DNA of 64,000 bases from Kinneretia sp046300915 (GCF_046300915.1 NZ_JBKCLH010000074.1:17982-81981); one strand, 5' to 3'. Positions 26,152-34,629 are shown, counted from the first letter of the stretch. Notes: generated by a model not told the origin, from the sequence alone. Translations and numbers: made by a program.

Positions 26152-27506
26152 ACACCGCCACCGCAAGCATCACCCTGGGTCGCCGCGGCTATTTCGCCCA
26201 GCGCGACTGGCAAGACTGGGCTTTTGCCCTGCTGGTCCTGGCCAGCGGCCTCTTCGCCTTCTGGCATTACCGCGGCTCCATGAATGGCTATGAGGAGGTC
26301 ATCCTGGCCTGTTCCATGCCCTCCCTGGTCCTGCTGGGCTGGTTCTGGAAGCCGCTGCGCCTGCTCAGCGTGCTGGTGGGCGCGACCAGCGTCCTGGCCA
26401 TCCAGCTCTATCTGGGCAAGACCGACGACTTCGGCGCCGACCTCGCGGCCGCCGAGCAGGTCTTCCTGCTCAAGTACCTGCTGTCCAGCCAGAGTGCCAT
26501 CCTGTGGATGAGCCTGCTCTTCTTCATGAGCACGCTCTTCTACTGGGGCGGCTTCTTCAAGGGCGAAGGTCAGGACAGCGCGGCCGAGGCCATTGGCTCG
26601 CGCCTGGCCTGGGGCGCGGTCTTCATGGCCCTGGTAGGCACCATGGTGCGCTGGTTCGAGAGCCACCAGATCGCGGCCGACATCGGCCATATTCCGGTGA
26701 GCAATCTCTACGAAGTCTTCGTGATGTTCGCCTGGCTGACGGCACTGATGTACCTGTACTACGAGCAGCGCTTCAAGACGCGCGCGCTGGGCGCCTATGT
26801 GATGCTGATCATCAGCGCCTCGGTGGCCTTCCTGCTCTGGTACACGGTGGCCCGCGGCGCCCACGAGATCCAGCCCCTGGTGCCGGCCCTGCAGAGCTGG
26901 TGGATGAAGATCCATGTGCCGGCCAACTTCGTGGGCTATGGCACTTTTGCCATGGCCGCCATGGTGGCTCTGGCCTATCTGCTCAAGGCCGCCTCGCAGC
27001 GCGCCCTGCTGGTGGGCCTGATCGGCATTCCGGCGGCGCTGATCCTGATGATCCTGGCCGTGCGTTTCGGCGCCAGCGGGCTGTCTGCCGAAACGGTATC
27101 CGGCCTGGACGGCTGGGCGCGCAAGATGGGTGGGGTGCTGATCTTCTTTGCCCTGTGCGTGGCCCTGCGCACCAAGCTCACCGCCCGGCTGCCGGCCCTG
27201 ACCCTGCTCGACGACCTGATGTACAAGGCCATCGCCCTGGGCTTTGCCTTCTTCACCATCGCCACCATCCTGGGCGCCTTCTGGGCGGCCGAGGCCTGGG
27301 GCGGCTACTGGAGCTGGGACCCCAAGGAGACCTGGGCCCTGATCGTCTGGCTCAACTATGCGGCCTGGCTGCATATGCGCCTGATGAAGGGCCTGCGCGG
27401 TCAGGTGGCCTCCTGGTGGGCCTTGGTGGGCCTGCTGGTCACCACCTTCGCCTTCCTGGGCGTCAATATGTTCCTCTCGGGCCTGCATTCCTACGGCGAG
27501 CTCTGA
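26148..27506 (+). CDS. ccsA: cytochrome c biogenesis protein CcsA (ResC, heme handling)
   Basis: A 452-residue polytopic membrane protein (about eight segments). The diagnostic tryptophan-rich WWD motif is present as WGGYWSWDPKETWALIVW at about residues 383-400, flanked by conserved histidines (KIHVPANFVGYG and NYAAWLHMRL) that hold heme. CcsA and ResB form the heme lyase/exporter of System II. The start overlaps the resB stop (ATGA), so both are co-translated. The upstream diheme cytochrome is a natural client. Confidence 0.95.
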   Translation: MNTATASITLGRRGYFAQRDWQDWAFALLVLASGLFAFWHYRGSMNGYEEVILACSMPSLVLLGWFWKPLRLLSVLVGATSVLAIQLYLGKTDDFGADLAAAEQVFLLKYLLSSQSAILWMSLLFFMSTLFYWGGFFKGEGQDSAAEAIGSRLAWGAVFMALVGTMVRWFESHQIAADIGHIPVSNLYEVFVMFAWLTALMYLYYEQRFKTRALGAYVMLIISASVAFLLWYTVARGAHEIQPLVPALQSWWMKIHVPANFVGYGTFAMAAMVALAYLLKAASQRALLVGLIGIPAALILMILAVRFGASGLSAETVSGLDGWARKMGGVLIFFALCVALRTKLTARLPALTLLDDLMYKAIALGFAFFTIATILGAFWAAEAWGGYWSWDPKETWALIVWLNYAAWLHMRLMKGLRGQVASWWALVGLLVTTFAFLGVNMFLSGLHSYGEL

Positions 27507-27523
27507 TCGCGGCAATACGGCTG

Positions 27524-28342
27524 ATGCGCCACTGCCTGCCGGTCTTGCTGTTCGTCCTCGCGCTCTTGCGCCCGGATATGGCCGCGGCACGGGTGGTGCA
27601 GATCGCAACCGGCGAGCTGCCGCCCTATGCCACCGAAAGCCGCGCCGACAAGGGAGTGGCGCTGCAGATCGTGCGACGCGCCTTTGCCCTGGCGGGGCAT
27701 GAGGTTCGCTTTCACTTCATGCCCTGGTCGCGGGCCCAGCTGGAGACCAAGGCTGGCCTCTGGGATGCCTCGGCCTACTGGGGTGCCAGCGACCAGCGTC
27801 GGCGCGACTTTCTGCTCAGCGACACCGTGCTGGTGGAGCAGTGGCAGCTGGTCTCGCTGCGCGAGATCAAGCTCGATTGGCAAAGGCTGGAGGACCTCGG
27901 CTCCTGGCGCATCGGCGTGATCCGGGACTACACCTACACGCCTGAATTCTGGCGCCTGGTACAGGCGGGGCGCTTGCAGACCGACAACACCACCGATGAT
28001 TTGGCCGGCCTGCGCAAGCTGCTGCTGCGCCGCATCGATGTGCTGCCCATCGAGCGCAATGTGGCCTGCGATCTGCTGGCGCGTCACTTCAGCCCGGCCG
28101 AGGCCGCGCAGCTGGCCATCCATCCACGCCTCTTGACCGATAGCTTTACGACCCATCTGCTGCTGCCGCCCCAGCTGCCACGCAGCCAGGTCTTGCTGCA
28201 GGACTTCAACCGCGGTCTGCGCCAGCTGATCAGCTCCGGCGAGCATGCCCGCATCATGACCAGCGTCAGCTGCCCCCTGGGCTGGGCACCGCGCCCCGCC
28301 GCGCAAGACCCTGCCGCCACAGGCCCACGCCAGACACCGTAA
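27524..28342 (+). CDS. periplasmic binding protein, family 3 (amino acid type)
   Basis: A 272-residue protein with a signal peptide (MRHCLPVLLFVLALL, cleavage near AAARVV) and a substrate-binding fold of the SBP_bac_3 class: IATGELPPYA at the start, KGVALQIVRRAFALAGHEV, and a hinge region around DVLPIERNVA. Proteins of this type (TransABC-like, also called ABC-type amino acid sensors) often lack the full transporter, and none is encoded here. The start is 18 bp after the ccsA stop. Ligand unknown; likely an accessory gene riding with the maturation operon. Confidence 0.72.
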   Translation: MRHCLPVLLFVLALLRPDMAAARVVQIATGELPPYATESRADKGVALQIVRRAFALAGHEVRFHFMPWSRAQLETKAGLWDASAYWGASDQRRRDFLLSDTVLVEQWQLVSLREIKLDWQRLEDLGSWRIGVIRDYTYTPEFWRLVQAGRLQTDNTTDDLAGLRKLLLRRIDVLPIERNVACDLLARHFSPAEAAQLAIHPRLLTDSFTTHLLLPPQLPRSQVLLQDFNRGLRQLISSGEHARIMTSVSCPLGWAPRPAAQDPAATGPRQTP

Positions 28343-28403
28343 GCTTTTGGCCGCTACCGCGACTGATGAGTTGCATCAGCCGCCCGCCCCAGGAGCTCTC
28401 GAA

Positions 28404-29369
28404 ATGTCCTTCCTCATCCGCAGCCACGATCCCACGCAGCCCACCCCCAGCGAGATCACCCCGCAGCCGATCTACCAGGGGCGACGCGAGTGGCTGCAGG
28501 GCCTGGCCGCCGGAGCGGCCCTGGCCGCCTGGCCGGCGCGCGAGGCCCTGGCCCAGACGCGGCTCGCGGCAACACGCAGCGCCCTGCCAGGCGCCCTGAC
28601 CATGGAGAAGCAGACCTCGCGTCAGGACGCCACCAGCTACAACAACTTCTACGAATTCGGCACCGACAAGGCCGACCCCGCCCAGCGCGCCCACACCCTC
28701 AGGACCAGCCCTTGGAGCGTGGCCGTGGAAGGCGAGATCGCCAAACCCGGCGTCTACGATCTGGACAGCCTGCTCAAGCTCGCCCCCATGGAAGAGCGCA
28801 TCTATCGCCTGCGCTGCGTGGAGGGCTGGTCCATGGTCATTCCCTGGATCGGCTACTCGCTGGCCGAGCTGATCCGCAAAGTGGAGCCCAACTCCCGCGC
28901 CAAGTATGTGGAGTTCACCACCCTGGCCGACAAGGCACAGATGCCGGGTCTTCGCTCGGGCGTGCTGGACTGGCCCTATGTGGAAGGCCTGCGCATGGAT
29001 GAAGCCATGCATCCTCTGACCTTGCTGAGCTTCGGCATGTATGGTGAGGTCATGCCCAAGCAGAACGGCGCGCCGCTGCGCTTGGTCGCGCCCTGGAAGT
29101 ACGGTTTCAAGTCGGCCAAGTCCCTGGTGCGCATCCGCTTTGTCGAGAAGCAGCCCGTCTCCAGCTGGACCCGCGCCGCGCCCCAGGAATACGGCTTCTT
29201 CTCCAATGTGAACCCGCAGGTGGATCACCCACGCTGGAGTCAGGCCACCGAGCGCCGCATCGGTGAGGACGGCCTGTTCGCCAAGAAACGCCCCACCCTG
29301 ATGTTCAACGGCTACGAGGCCCAGGTGGGTCAGCTCTATGCCGGTATGGACCTGAAGAAGCTGTACTGA
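28404..29369 (+). CDS. msrP: protein-methionine-sulfoxide reductase catalytic subunit MsrP
   Basis: A 321-residue periplasmic molybdenum-cofactor protein. It has a Tat-type leader (GRREWLQGLAAGAALAAW, then EALAQ), a fold of the sulfite oxidase type, and the Mo-ligand Cys in LRCVEGWSMVIPW. MsrP reduces oxidised methionine in periplasmic proteins, taking electrons from quinol through MsrQ, encoded 1 bp downstream. An AGGAG site stands 8 nt before the ATG at 28404. The close pairing with msrQ and the length of about 320 residues make this assignment firm. Confidence 0.95.
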   Translation: MSFLIRSHDPTQPTPSEITPQPIYQGRREWLQGLAAGAALAAWPAREALAQTRLAATRSALPGALTMEKQTSRQDATSYNNFYEFGTDKADPAQRAHTLRTSPWSVAVEGEIAKPGVYDLDSLLKLAPMEERIYRLRCVEGWSMVIPWIGYSLAELIRKVEPNSRAKYVEFTTLADKAQMPGLRSGVLDWPYVEGLRMDEAMHPLTLLSFGMYGEVMPKQNGAPLRLVAPWKYGFKSAKSLVRIRFVEKQPVSSWTRAAPQEYGFFSNVNPQVDHPRWSQATERRIGEDGLFAKKRPTLMFNGYEAQVGQLYAGMDLKKLY

Positions 29370-29370
29370 G

Positions 29371-29973
29371 GTGCGATTGACCGCGCTGCTGCGGCACCCT
29401 GCCGCCAAGCCCCTGCTCTTTGTGCTTTGCGCCCTGCCCCTGGCCCAGCTGATCTGGGGGGCTTTCAGCAACAGCCTGGGGGCCAATCCGGCTGAGGCCC
29501 TGATCCGCGGACTGGGGGACTGGACCCTGAGGCTGCTCTGCCTGAGCCTGGCCATCACCCCGCTGCGCCAGGCCCTGAATCAGCCGCTGCTGGCGCGCTT
29601 TCGGCGCATGCTGGGCCTCTGGGCCTTTGCCTACGCCTGCCTGCACCTGCTGGCCTACGCCTGGCTGGACATGGGGCTGGTGCCGGGCGACATCGTCCGG
29701 GACATCACCAAGAGGCCCTTCATCCTGATGGGCTTCCTGGCATGGGCCCTGATGCTGCCCCTGGCGGCCACCAGCTTCAACCGGGCCATCCGGGCCCTGG
29801 GCGGCGCGCGCTGGCAAGCCCTGCACCGCCTGGTCTATGGACTGGCCCTGGTCGGCGTGGCGCACTTCTTCTGGATGCGCGCCGGCAAGAACGACTTTGC
29901 CGAACCTGCCGTCTATGGTCTGCTGCTCGCTCTGCTGCTGGGCTGGCGCTTGCTCAGGGCCATGCGCCGCTGA
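29371..29973 (+). CDS. msrQ: heme-binding membrane subunit MsrQ
   Basis: A 200-residue inner-membrane protein with about six hydrophobic segments, belonging to the ferric reductase-like transmembrane family. Visible family pieces: GLGDWTLRLLCLSLAITPLR, ARFRRMLGLWAFAYACLHLLAY with a heme-ligand His, and WQALHRLVYGLALVGVAHFFW with two more His residues. MsrQ passes quinol electrons to periplasmic MsrP. The start is GTG, 1 nt after the msrP stop, so the pair is translationally coupled. Confidence 0.94.
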   Translation: MRLTALLRHPAAKPLLFVLCALPLAQLIWGAFSNSLGANPAEALIRGLGDWTLRLLCLSLAITPLRQALNQPLLARFRRMLGLWAFAYACLHLLAYAWLDMGLVPGDIVRDITKRPFILMGFLAWALMLPLAATSFNRAIRALGGARWQALHRLVYGLALVGVAHFFWMRAGKNDFAEPAVYGLLLALLLGWRLLRAMRR

Positions 29974-30021
29974 GGGGGTGGGACCGGCGGCGCCCAGGCC
30001 GCAAGCCAGGGTCTTTGCGCC

Positions 30022-30033
30022 AGCTGAGATAAT
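30022..30033 (+). promoter_or_regulatory. candidate promoter (-10 region) for the SDR-folB genes
   Basis: CAGCTGAGATAAT followed by TGCGGCCTCGC closely resembles the segment before glmU (CAGCGCTGATAAT then CGCGGCTTCGC): 19 of 24 positions agree. GATAAT at 30028-30033 is a good -10; no clear -35 is seen. It lies 115 nt before the SDR start codon. Confidence 0.4.
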
Positions 30034-30147
30034 TGCGGCCTCGCGCTTGTCGGCCCGCAGCGTCGATTCCAGCTCGGCCCGGCATGCCTAGAACGCGGGG
30101 CCCCGGCCTCGCACCCCCTTACACCCTCTGCCACCCCCGCCACGCCC

Positions 30148-30924
30148 ATGAACCGCAGCCTCCCTGTTGCCCTGATCACCGGTAGCGCGCGCCGGCTCGG
30201 CCGCGAGATCGCCCTGCACCTGGCCGAGACCGGGGGCTGGCGCCTGGCCCTGCACTGCCACCGCTCCCAGGCCGAGGCCCGGGCCCTGGCCGAGGAACTG
30301 GCCGGGCGTGGTGTGGAGGCCGCGGTCTTTGCCGCCGATCTGGCGGACGAGGCCGCCTGCGAGGCCCTGCTGCCCGCCGTCCAGGCCCGCTTCGGCCGGG
30401 TGGATGCGGTGGTGAACAACGCCTCGCTCTTCGAGTACGACGATGTGGCCGGCTTCAGCCATGCGAATCTGGAGCGCCATTGGCGCGCCAACACCGCGCC
30501 GGCCATCCTGCTGGCGCGCGCCCTGCACCGCCTGCTGGAAGCCGCGGGCCGCCAGGGCTGCGTGGTGAACCTGCTGGACCAGAAGCTCTGGAACCCCAAC
30601 CCGGACTACCTGTCCTACACCCTGTCCCAGGCCGCGCTGGAGTCGGCCCAGACCCTGCTGGCCCAGGCCCTGGCACCGCGTCTGCGGGTGTGCGGCGTGG
30701 CCCCGGGCGTGACCCTGGCCTCCGGGCCCATGAACGACAGCGAATTCCAGGCCGCGCACAAGCTCACGCCGCTGCAGCGCTCATCCACCCCGCAGGACAT
30801 CGCGCGCGCCGTGCGCTTCCTGCTGGACTCTCCGGCCATCACCGGCACCACCTTGCTGGTGGACGGTGGCCAGCATCTGGCCGCGCAGGCGCGCGACGTG
30901 ATGTTCCTCACCGGCACGCCCTGA
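30148..30924 (+). CDS. SDR family oxidoreductase, FolM/pteridine reductase-like
   Basis: A 258-residue short-chain dehydrogenase. The NADP(H) site is ITGSARRLGRE (TGxxxRxG, the pteridine reductase/FolM variant of the glycine motif), then AADLAD and VNNASLFEYDD. The catalytic tetrad has Tyr in SYTLSQAAL, but the residue four places later is Gln, where SDR enzymes have Lys. Substrate-binding region follows from VAPGVTLASGPM. FolM-type enzymes reduce dihydrofolate or dihydrobiopterin; genomic placement beside folB supports a pterin role. Replacement of the lysine raises doubt about full activity. It is followed by folB after 38 bp. Confidence 0.85.
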   Translation: MNRSLPVALITGSARRLGREIALHLAETGGWRLALHCHRSQAEARALAEELAGRGVEAAVFAADLADEAACEALLPAVQARFGRVDAVVNNASLFEYDDVAGFSHANLERHWRANTAPAILLARALHRLLEAAGRQGCVVNLLDQKLWNPNPDYLSYTLSQAALESAQTLLAQALAPRLRVCGVAPGVTLASGPMNDSEFQAAHKLTPLQRSSTPQDIARAVRFLLDSPAITGTTLLVDGGQHLAAQARDVMFLTGTP

Positions 30925-30962
30925 ACCGCGCTGCCGCCCAGCCCTCAAGACCTGCCCCTGCC

Positions 30963-31358
30963 ATGCAAAGCTCCCTCGCCCATCCGGCCCTGCTCGCCTG
31001 CCGCCGCCTCTTCCTGCGCAACTACGAGGTCTGGATCAATATCGGCGTGCACGACTTCGAGAAGCGCGGCGAGCAGCGCGTGCTGATCAATGTGGACCTC
31101 TACATCCCCCTGGCCGAGTCCACGCCCACGCAGGACGAGCTCAGCGAGGTGGTGGACTATGACTTCATGCGCCGCTCCATCTCCGAGCGCGTGAGCCAGG
31201 GCCATATCCATCTGCAGGAAACCCTCTGCGATGACGTGCTCAAGCTGATGCTGGCCCACCCGAGGGTCAAGGCCGCCCGCGTCTCCACCGAAAAGCCCGA
31301 TGTCTACCCCGACTGCGAATCCGTCGGTGTCGAGGTCTTTGGCATCAAGGATCTCTGA
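30963..31358 (+). CDS. folB: dihydroneopterin aldolase FolB
   Basis: A 131-residue protein of the FolB/FolX family, which cleaves 7,8-dihydroneopterin to 6-hydroxymethyl-dihydropterin in folate synthesis. Conserved features: LFLRNYEVWINIGVHDFEKRG at the start with the pterin-binding and active-site region, EQRVLINVDLYIPL, VVDYDFMRRSISE, ETLCDDVLKLML, and KAARVSTEKPDVYPDCESVGVEV with the catalytic Lys and the substrate-binding Glu. The start is the ATG at 30963. It follows the SDR gene and precedes ttcA by 34 bp, likely one transcript. Confidence 0.92.
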   Translation: MQSSLAHPALLACRRLFLRNYEVWINIGVHDFEKRGEQRVLINVDLYIPLAESTPTQDELSEVVDYDFMRRSISERVSQGHIHLQETLCDDVLKLMLAHPRVKAARVSTEKPDVYPDCESVGVEVFGIKDL

Positions 31359-31392
31359 GCCCCCCGCCCCAAACACTAGCCGATTGCCCCGC

Positions 31393-32331
31393 ATGGATAC
31401 CGCCGACACCTCCCTCCTGGACGCCGAGCGCGCCGCCGCCGAAAAGAAGCAGGCCCACGAGACCAACAAGCTCTCCAAGCGCCTGCACCGCCTGGTGGGC
31501 CAGGCCATCACCGACTTCAACATGATCGAAGACGGCGACAAGGTCATGGTCTGCCTGTCCGGCGGCAAGGACAGCTACTCCCTGCTCGACATCCTGATCA
31601 ATCTGCGCCAGCGCGCGCCGATCAAGTTCGACATCGTCGCGGTCAACCTCGATCAGAAGCAGCCGGGCTTCCCGGCCGAGGTGCTGCCCACCTATCTGAA
31701 GAGCATCGGGGTGGACTTCCATATCGAGACCCAGGACACCTACAGCATCGTCAAGAAGCTGGTGCCCGAGGGCAAGACCACCTGCAGCCTGTGCTCGCGC
31801 CTGCGCCGCGGCATCCTCTACCGCGTGGCCCAGGAACTGGGCGCCACCAAGATCGCCCTGGGCCACCACCGCGACGACATCGTCACCACCCTGCTGCTGA
31901 ACATGTTCTTCGGCAGCCGCATGAAGGGCATGCCGCCCAAGCTGGTCAGCGATGACGGCAAGAACGTGGTGATCCGCCCCCTGGCCTATGTGCGGGAGTC
32001 CGACCTGGTGAAGTGGGCCGAGCACCGCCAGTTCCCCATCATTCCCTGCAATCTCTGCGGCAGCCAGGAGAATCTGCAGCGCGCCAACGTCAAGGCCATG
32101 TTGCAGGACTGGGACAAGAAATTCCCGGGCCGGGTCGACAATATGTTCACCGCCATGGGCAATATCGTCACCTCGCACATGATGGACCGCCAGCTCTTCC
32201 CCTTCGAGACCATCAAGGCAACGGGCACCCCCGATCCGGACGGCGACATCGCCTTCGACGAGGAGGAGCACTGCGGCCCCGCCGAGCCGGCCACCGGCTC
32301 GGTGATCCGCCTGGTGCGCGAGGAAGACTGA
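31393..32331 (+). CDS. ttcA: tRNA 2-thiocytidine(32) synthetase TtcA
   Basis: A 312-residue protein of the PP-loop ATPase group that thiolates C32 in certain tRNAs. The PP-loop SGGKDS is at about residues 56-61, and the two CxxC pairs that hold an iron-sulfur cluster are in TTCSLCSRLRRG and IPCNLCGSQEN. The GHHRDDIVTTLLLNMF segment is diagnostic. Length agrees with the family (about 310). The start chosen is the Met in MDTADTSLLD at 31393. It lies after folB; a 10-bp inverted repeat follows the stop. Confidence 0.96.
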   Translation: MDTADTSLLDAERAAAEKKQAHETNKLSKRLHRLVGQAITDFNMIEDGDKVMVCLSGGKDSYSLLDILINLRQRAPIKFDIVAVNLDQKQPGFPAEVLPTYLKSIGVDFHIETQDTYSIVKKLVPEGKTTCSLCSRLRRGILYRVAQELGATKIALGHHRDDIVTTLLLNMFFGSRMKGMPPKLVSDDGKNVVIRPLAYVRESDLVKWAEHRQFPIIPCNLCGSQENLQRANVKAMLQDWDKKFPGRVDNMFTAMGNIVTSHMMDRQLFPFETIKATGTPDPDGDIAFDEEEHCGPAEPATGSVIRLVREED

Positions 32332-32353
32332 GCCCCTGCCTGCCTCTGCCTGC

Positions 32354-32383
32354 ACGCGGCTTTACGGCAAGGCAAAGCCGCGT
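32354..32383 (+). repeat. 10-bp inverted repeat downstream of ttcA
   Basis: ACGCGGCTTT - 10-nt loop - AAAGCCGCGT is a perfect inverted repeat starting 23 nt after the ttcA stop. There is no T tract, so it is not a classic terminator; it may act as an RNA 3'-end element or a weak Rho-dependent terminator landmark. Confidence 0.5.
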
Positions 32384-32445
32384 CAACGTGCTGGACGCAC
32401 AATCGTTGCGTGATATACCTCGTGCCCATGATCAAGGAGGCAGGC

Positions 32446-33087
32446 ATGTTCAAGTTCACTCGTCGGATGGCCCTGGTGACCCTGAGCGCGGGAGCGCTTC
32501 TGGGACTCTCGGGTTGCGCCGCCCTCAACACCGTCACCGCCGACGCCCAGAGCTTCGGCAGCTGGCCGGCCGGTCGGCAGGCCGGCAGCTTTGCCTTTGA
32601 GCGCCTGCCCTCGCAGCAGCTCAATGAACAGCAGCAGGCCGAGCTGGAAGGGGCCGCCCGCGCCGCGCTGGAGAAGGCCGGATTCACCTCGGCGGCCGAC
32701 ACCAAGAGTGCGGATGTGCTGGTTTCCATCGGCGTGCGCGTGAGCCGCAGCGACAACGCTCCGTGGGACGACCCGCTGTGGTGGCGCTGGAACGGCAACT
32801 ACTTCTCCTGGCGCTACGGCCCGGCCTGGCGCCCGCATTTCAGCCGCTATGGCTATCCCTACCCCATAGACCCCATGATGGAGCGCCGCTACGACCGCGA
32901 AGTGGCCCTGCTGCTGCGTGATCGCAAGAGCAATGAGCCGCTGTATGAGGCCCGCGCCAGCAACGACGGCACGACGGTCGGCAGCCTCAGCCTGATCGGC
33001 GCCCTGTTTGAGGCCGCCATGGCCGACTTCCCGCAGACCCGGCCCCAGCCGCACCCCGTCAGCGTGCAACTGGGCGGTGGGCGGTAA
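32446..33087 (+). CDS. DUF4136 lipoprotein
   Basis: A 213-residue predicted lipoprotein: the leader MFKFTRRMALVTLSAGALLG ends in lipobox LSGC (Cys at about residue 24). The mature part looks like DUF4136, a family of outer-membrane-associated lipoproteins of unknown function: SFAFERLPSQQ near the start, KSADVLVSIGVRVS, an aromatic-rich middle (WWRWNGNYFSWRYGP) and a conserved YEARASNDG region. AAGGAGG lies 5 nt before the ATG at 32446, which decides the start over an in-frame ATG further upstream at 32410. It has an independent leader region. Confidence 0.8.
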   Translation: MFKFTRRMALVTLSAGALLGLSGCAALNTVTADAQSFGSWPAGRQAGSFAFERLPSQQLNEQQQAELEGAARAALEKAGFTSAADTKSADVLVSIGVRVSRSDNAPWDDPLWWRWNGNYFSWRYGPAWRPHFSRYGYPYPIDPMMERRYDREVALLLRDRKSNEPLYEARASNDGTTVGSLSLIGALFEAAMADFPQTRPQPHPVSVQLGGGR

Positions 33088-33110
33088 GAAAAGCGTCCTG
33101 ATCCAGCGCT

Positions 33111-33141
33111 GATAATCGCGGCTTCGCAACAAGCCGCGATT
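33111..33141 (+). promoter_or_regulatory. glmU leader: GATAAT -10 element running into an 11-bp hairpin
   Basis: GATAAT (33111-33116) overlaps the first arm of the perfect hairpin AATCGCGGCTT - CGCAAC - AAGCCGCGATT (33114-33141). The hairpin ends 9 nt before the glmU ATG and is followed by TGTCTTTAT. It may be a terminator for the DUF4136 gene, the 5' end of the glmU RNA, or both. No Shine-Dalgarno sequence is seen before glmU. Confidence 0.55.
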
Positions 33142-33150
33142 TGTCTTTAT

Positions 33151-34530
33151 ATGGCGCTCAATATCGTGATCATGGCCGCGGGCAAGGGTACCCGCATGAA
33201 GTCCACCTGCCCCAAGGTGCTGCACAAGCTGGCCGGCAAGTCCCTGCTGCGCCATGTGCTGGACACCACGGCCGGCCTGGGCGCCGCCCAGCGTCTGGTG
33301 ATCACGGGTCATGGTGCCGACCAGGTGGAGAGCGCCGTGGCCGGCCCCGGCATCGCCTTCGTGCGCCAGATGCCCCAGCTGGGCACGGGCCATGCGATCC
33401 AGCAGGTGGTGCCCCACCTGCCCGACAGCGGCAGCACCCTGATCCTCAACGGCGATGTGCCCCTGATCCAGGCCGAGACCGCGCGCCGCCTGGCCGAGGC
33501 CTGCGGCGGCGACAAGCTGGCCCTGCTGACCATCGAGCTGGCCGACCCCACGGGTTATGGCCGCATCGTGCGCGATGAGCAGGGCGGCGTGCGCGCCATC
33601 GTCGAGCACAAGGACGCCAGCGCCGAGCAGCGCGCCATCCGCGAGGGCTATACCGGCATGATGGCCGCGCCCACCGCAGCGCTCAAGCGCTGGGTCTCGG
33701 CCCTGAAGAACGAGAACGCCCAGGGCGAGTACTACCTGACCGACATCGTGGCCATGGCCGTGGCCGAGGGCGTGCCGGTGCTGGGCATCGCCGCCCCCAA
33801 CGAGACCGAGGTGCTGGGCGTCAACAGCCCGCTGCAGCTGGCCGATCTGGAGCGCCGCTTCCAGCGCCGCCAGGCCGAGACCCTGATGGAGCACTACGGC
33901 CTGCGCCTGGCCGACCCGGCCCGCTTCGACCTGCGCGGCGAGCTCATCTGCGGCCAGGATGTGGAAGTCGATGTGGGCTGCGTCTTCGAGGGCCGCGTGG
34001 AGCTGGGCGAGGGCGTGCGCATCGGCGCCTACAGCGTGATCCGCAATGCCCGCATCGCGGCCGGCGCACGCATCCACGAATTCACCCATATCGACGGTGA
34101 GGCCGTCGGCGCCAGCGTCGGCGAAGGCGCCCTGGTGGGCCCCTTTGCCCGCCTGCGCCCCGGCGCCGAACTGGGCGCCGAAGTGCATATCGGCAACTTC
34201 GTCGAGGTCAAGAACTCCAGCCTGGCGCGCGGCGCCAAGGCCAATCACCTGGCCTATCTGGGTGACGCCACGGTGGGCGAGCGCGTCAACTACGGTGCCG
34301 GCTCCATCACCGCCAACTACGACGGCGCCAACAAGCACCGCACCACCATCGGCGCCGACGTGCATGTGGGCAGCAACTGCGTGCTGGTCGCGCCGGTGGA
34401 AATCGGCAGCGGCGCCACCATTGGCGGTGGGTCGACCATCACCAAGGCCGTGGCCCCGGGCGAGCTCGCCGTGGCACGCGGCAAACAGGTGGGCATCCCG
34501 GGTTGGATCCGCCCCACGAAGAAGCGCTGA
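33151..34530 (+). CDS. glmU: bifunctional UDP-GlcNAc pyrophosphorylase / GlcN-1-P acetyltransferase GlmU
   Basis: A 459-residue enzyme making UDP-GlcNAc for peptidoglycan and LPS. The N-terminal uridyltransferase domain (1-230) shows AAGKGTRMKSTCPKVLH, QLGTGHAIQQ and ILNGDVPLI. From about 250 a left-handed beta-helix acetyltransferase domain begins (IGAYSVIRNARI); its catalytic region KNSSLARGAKANHLAYLGD and NYGAGSITANYDG are intact. Length and motifs match E. coli GlmU. The ATG at 33151 follows the leader hairpin closely and has no obvious ribosome site. It is a monocistronic-looking gene. Confidence 0.97.
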   Translation: MALNIVIMAAGKGTRMKSTCPKVLHKLAGKSLLRHVLDTTAGLGAAQRLVITGHGADQVESAVAGPGIAFVRQMPQLGTGHAIQQVVPHLPDSGSTLILNGDVPLIQAETARRLAEACGGDKLALLTIELADPTGYGRIVRDEQGGVRAIVEHKDASAEQRAIREGYTGMMAAPTAALKRWVSALKNENAQGEYYLTDIVAMAVAEGVPVLGIAAPNETEVLGVNSPLQLADLERRFQRRQAETLMEHYGLRLADPARFDLRGELICGQDVEVDVGCVFEGRVELGEGVRIGAYSVIRNARIAAGARIHEFTHIDGEAVGASVGEGALVGPFARLRPGAELGAEVHIGNFVEVKNSSLARGAKANHLAYLGDATVGERVNYGAGSITANYDGANKHRTTIGADVHVGSNCVLVAPVEIGSGATIGGGSTITKAVAPGELAVARGKQVGIPGWIRPTKKR

Positions 34531-34592
34531 CTCGCGTCTTTTTTGTGCGCTATTGCACACAAGGCCACTCGCGGGCCCGACAATAGTCCTAA

Positions 34593-34613
34593 ATGTCCCC
34601 GAACAGGGGACAT
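34593..34613 (+). promoter_or_regulatory. perfect 8-bp dyad (operator-like) upstream of an acidic unknown protein
   Basis: ATGTCCCC - GAACA - GGGGACAT, a perfect 21-bp palindrome 58 bp before the next start codon. It has TGTC and GACA at its ends, as does the second dyad at 34630-34650. The pair looks like two sites for one dimeric DNA-binding protein or, less likely, two RNA hairpins. Confidence 0.5.
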
Positions 34614-34629
34614 GCTTGCTGCATCGGCC

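Noticed and set aside
24043..27608. Long antisense frames over resB and ccsA
   Set aside because: Both genes on the plus strand carry diagnostic motifs and the antisense frames are low-complexity shadows.
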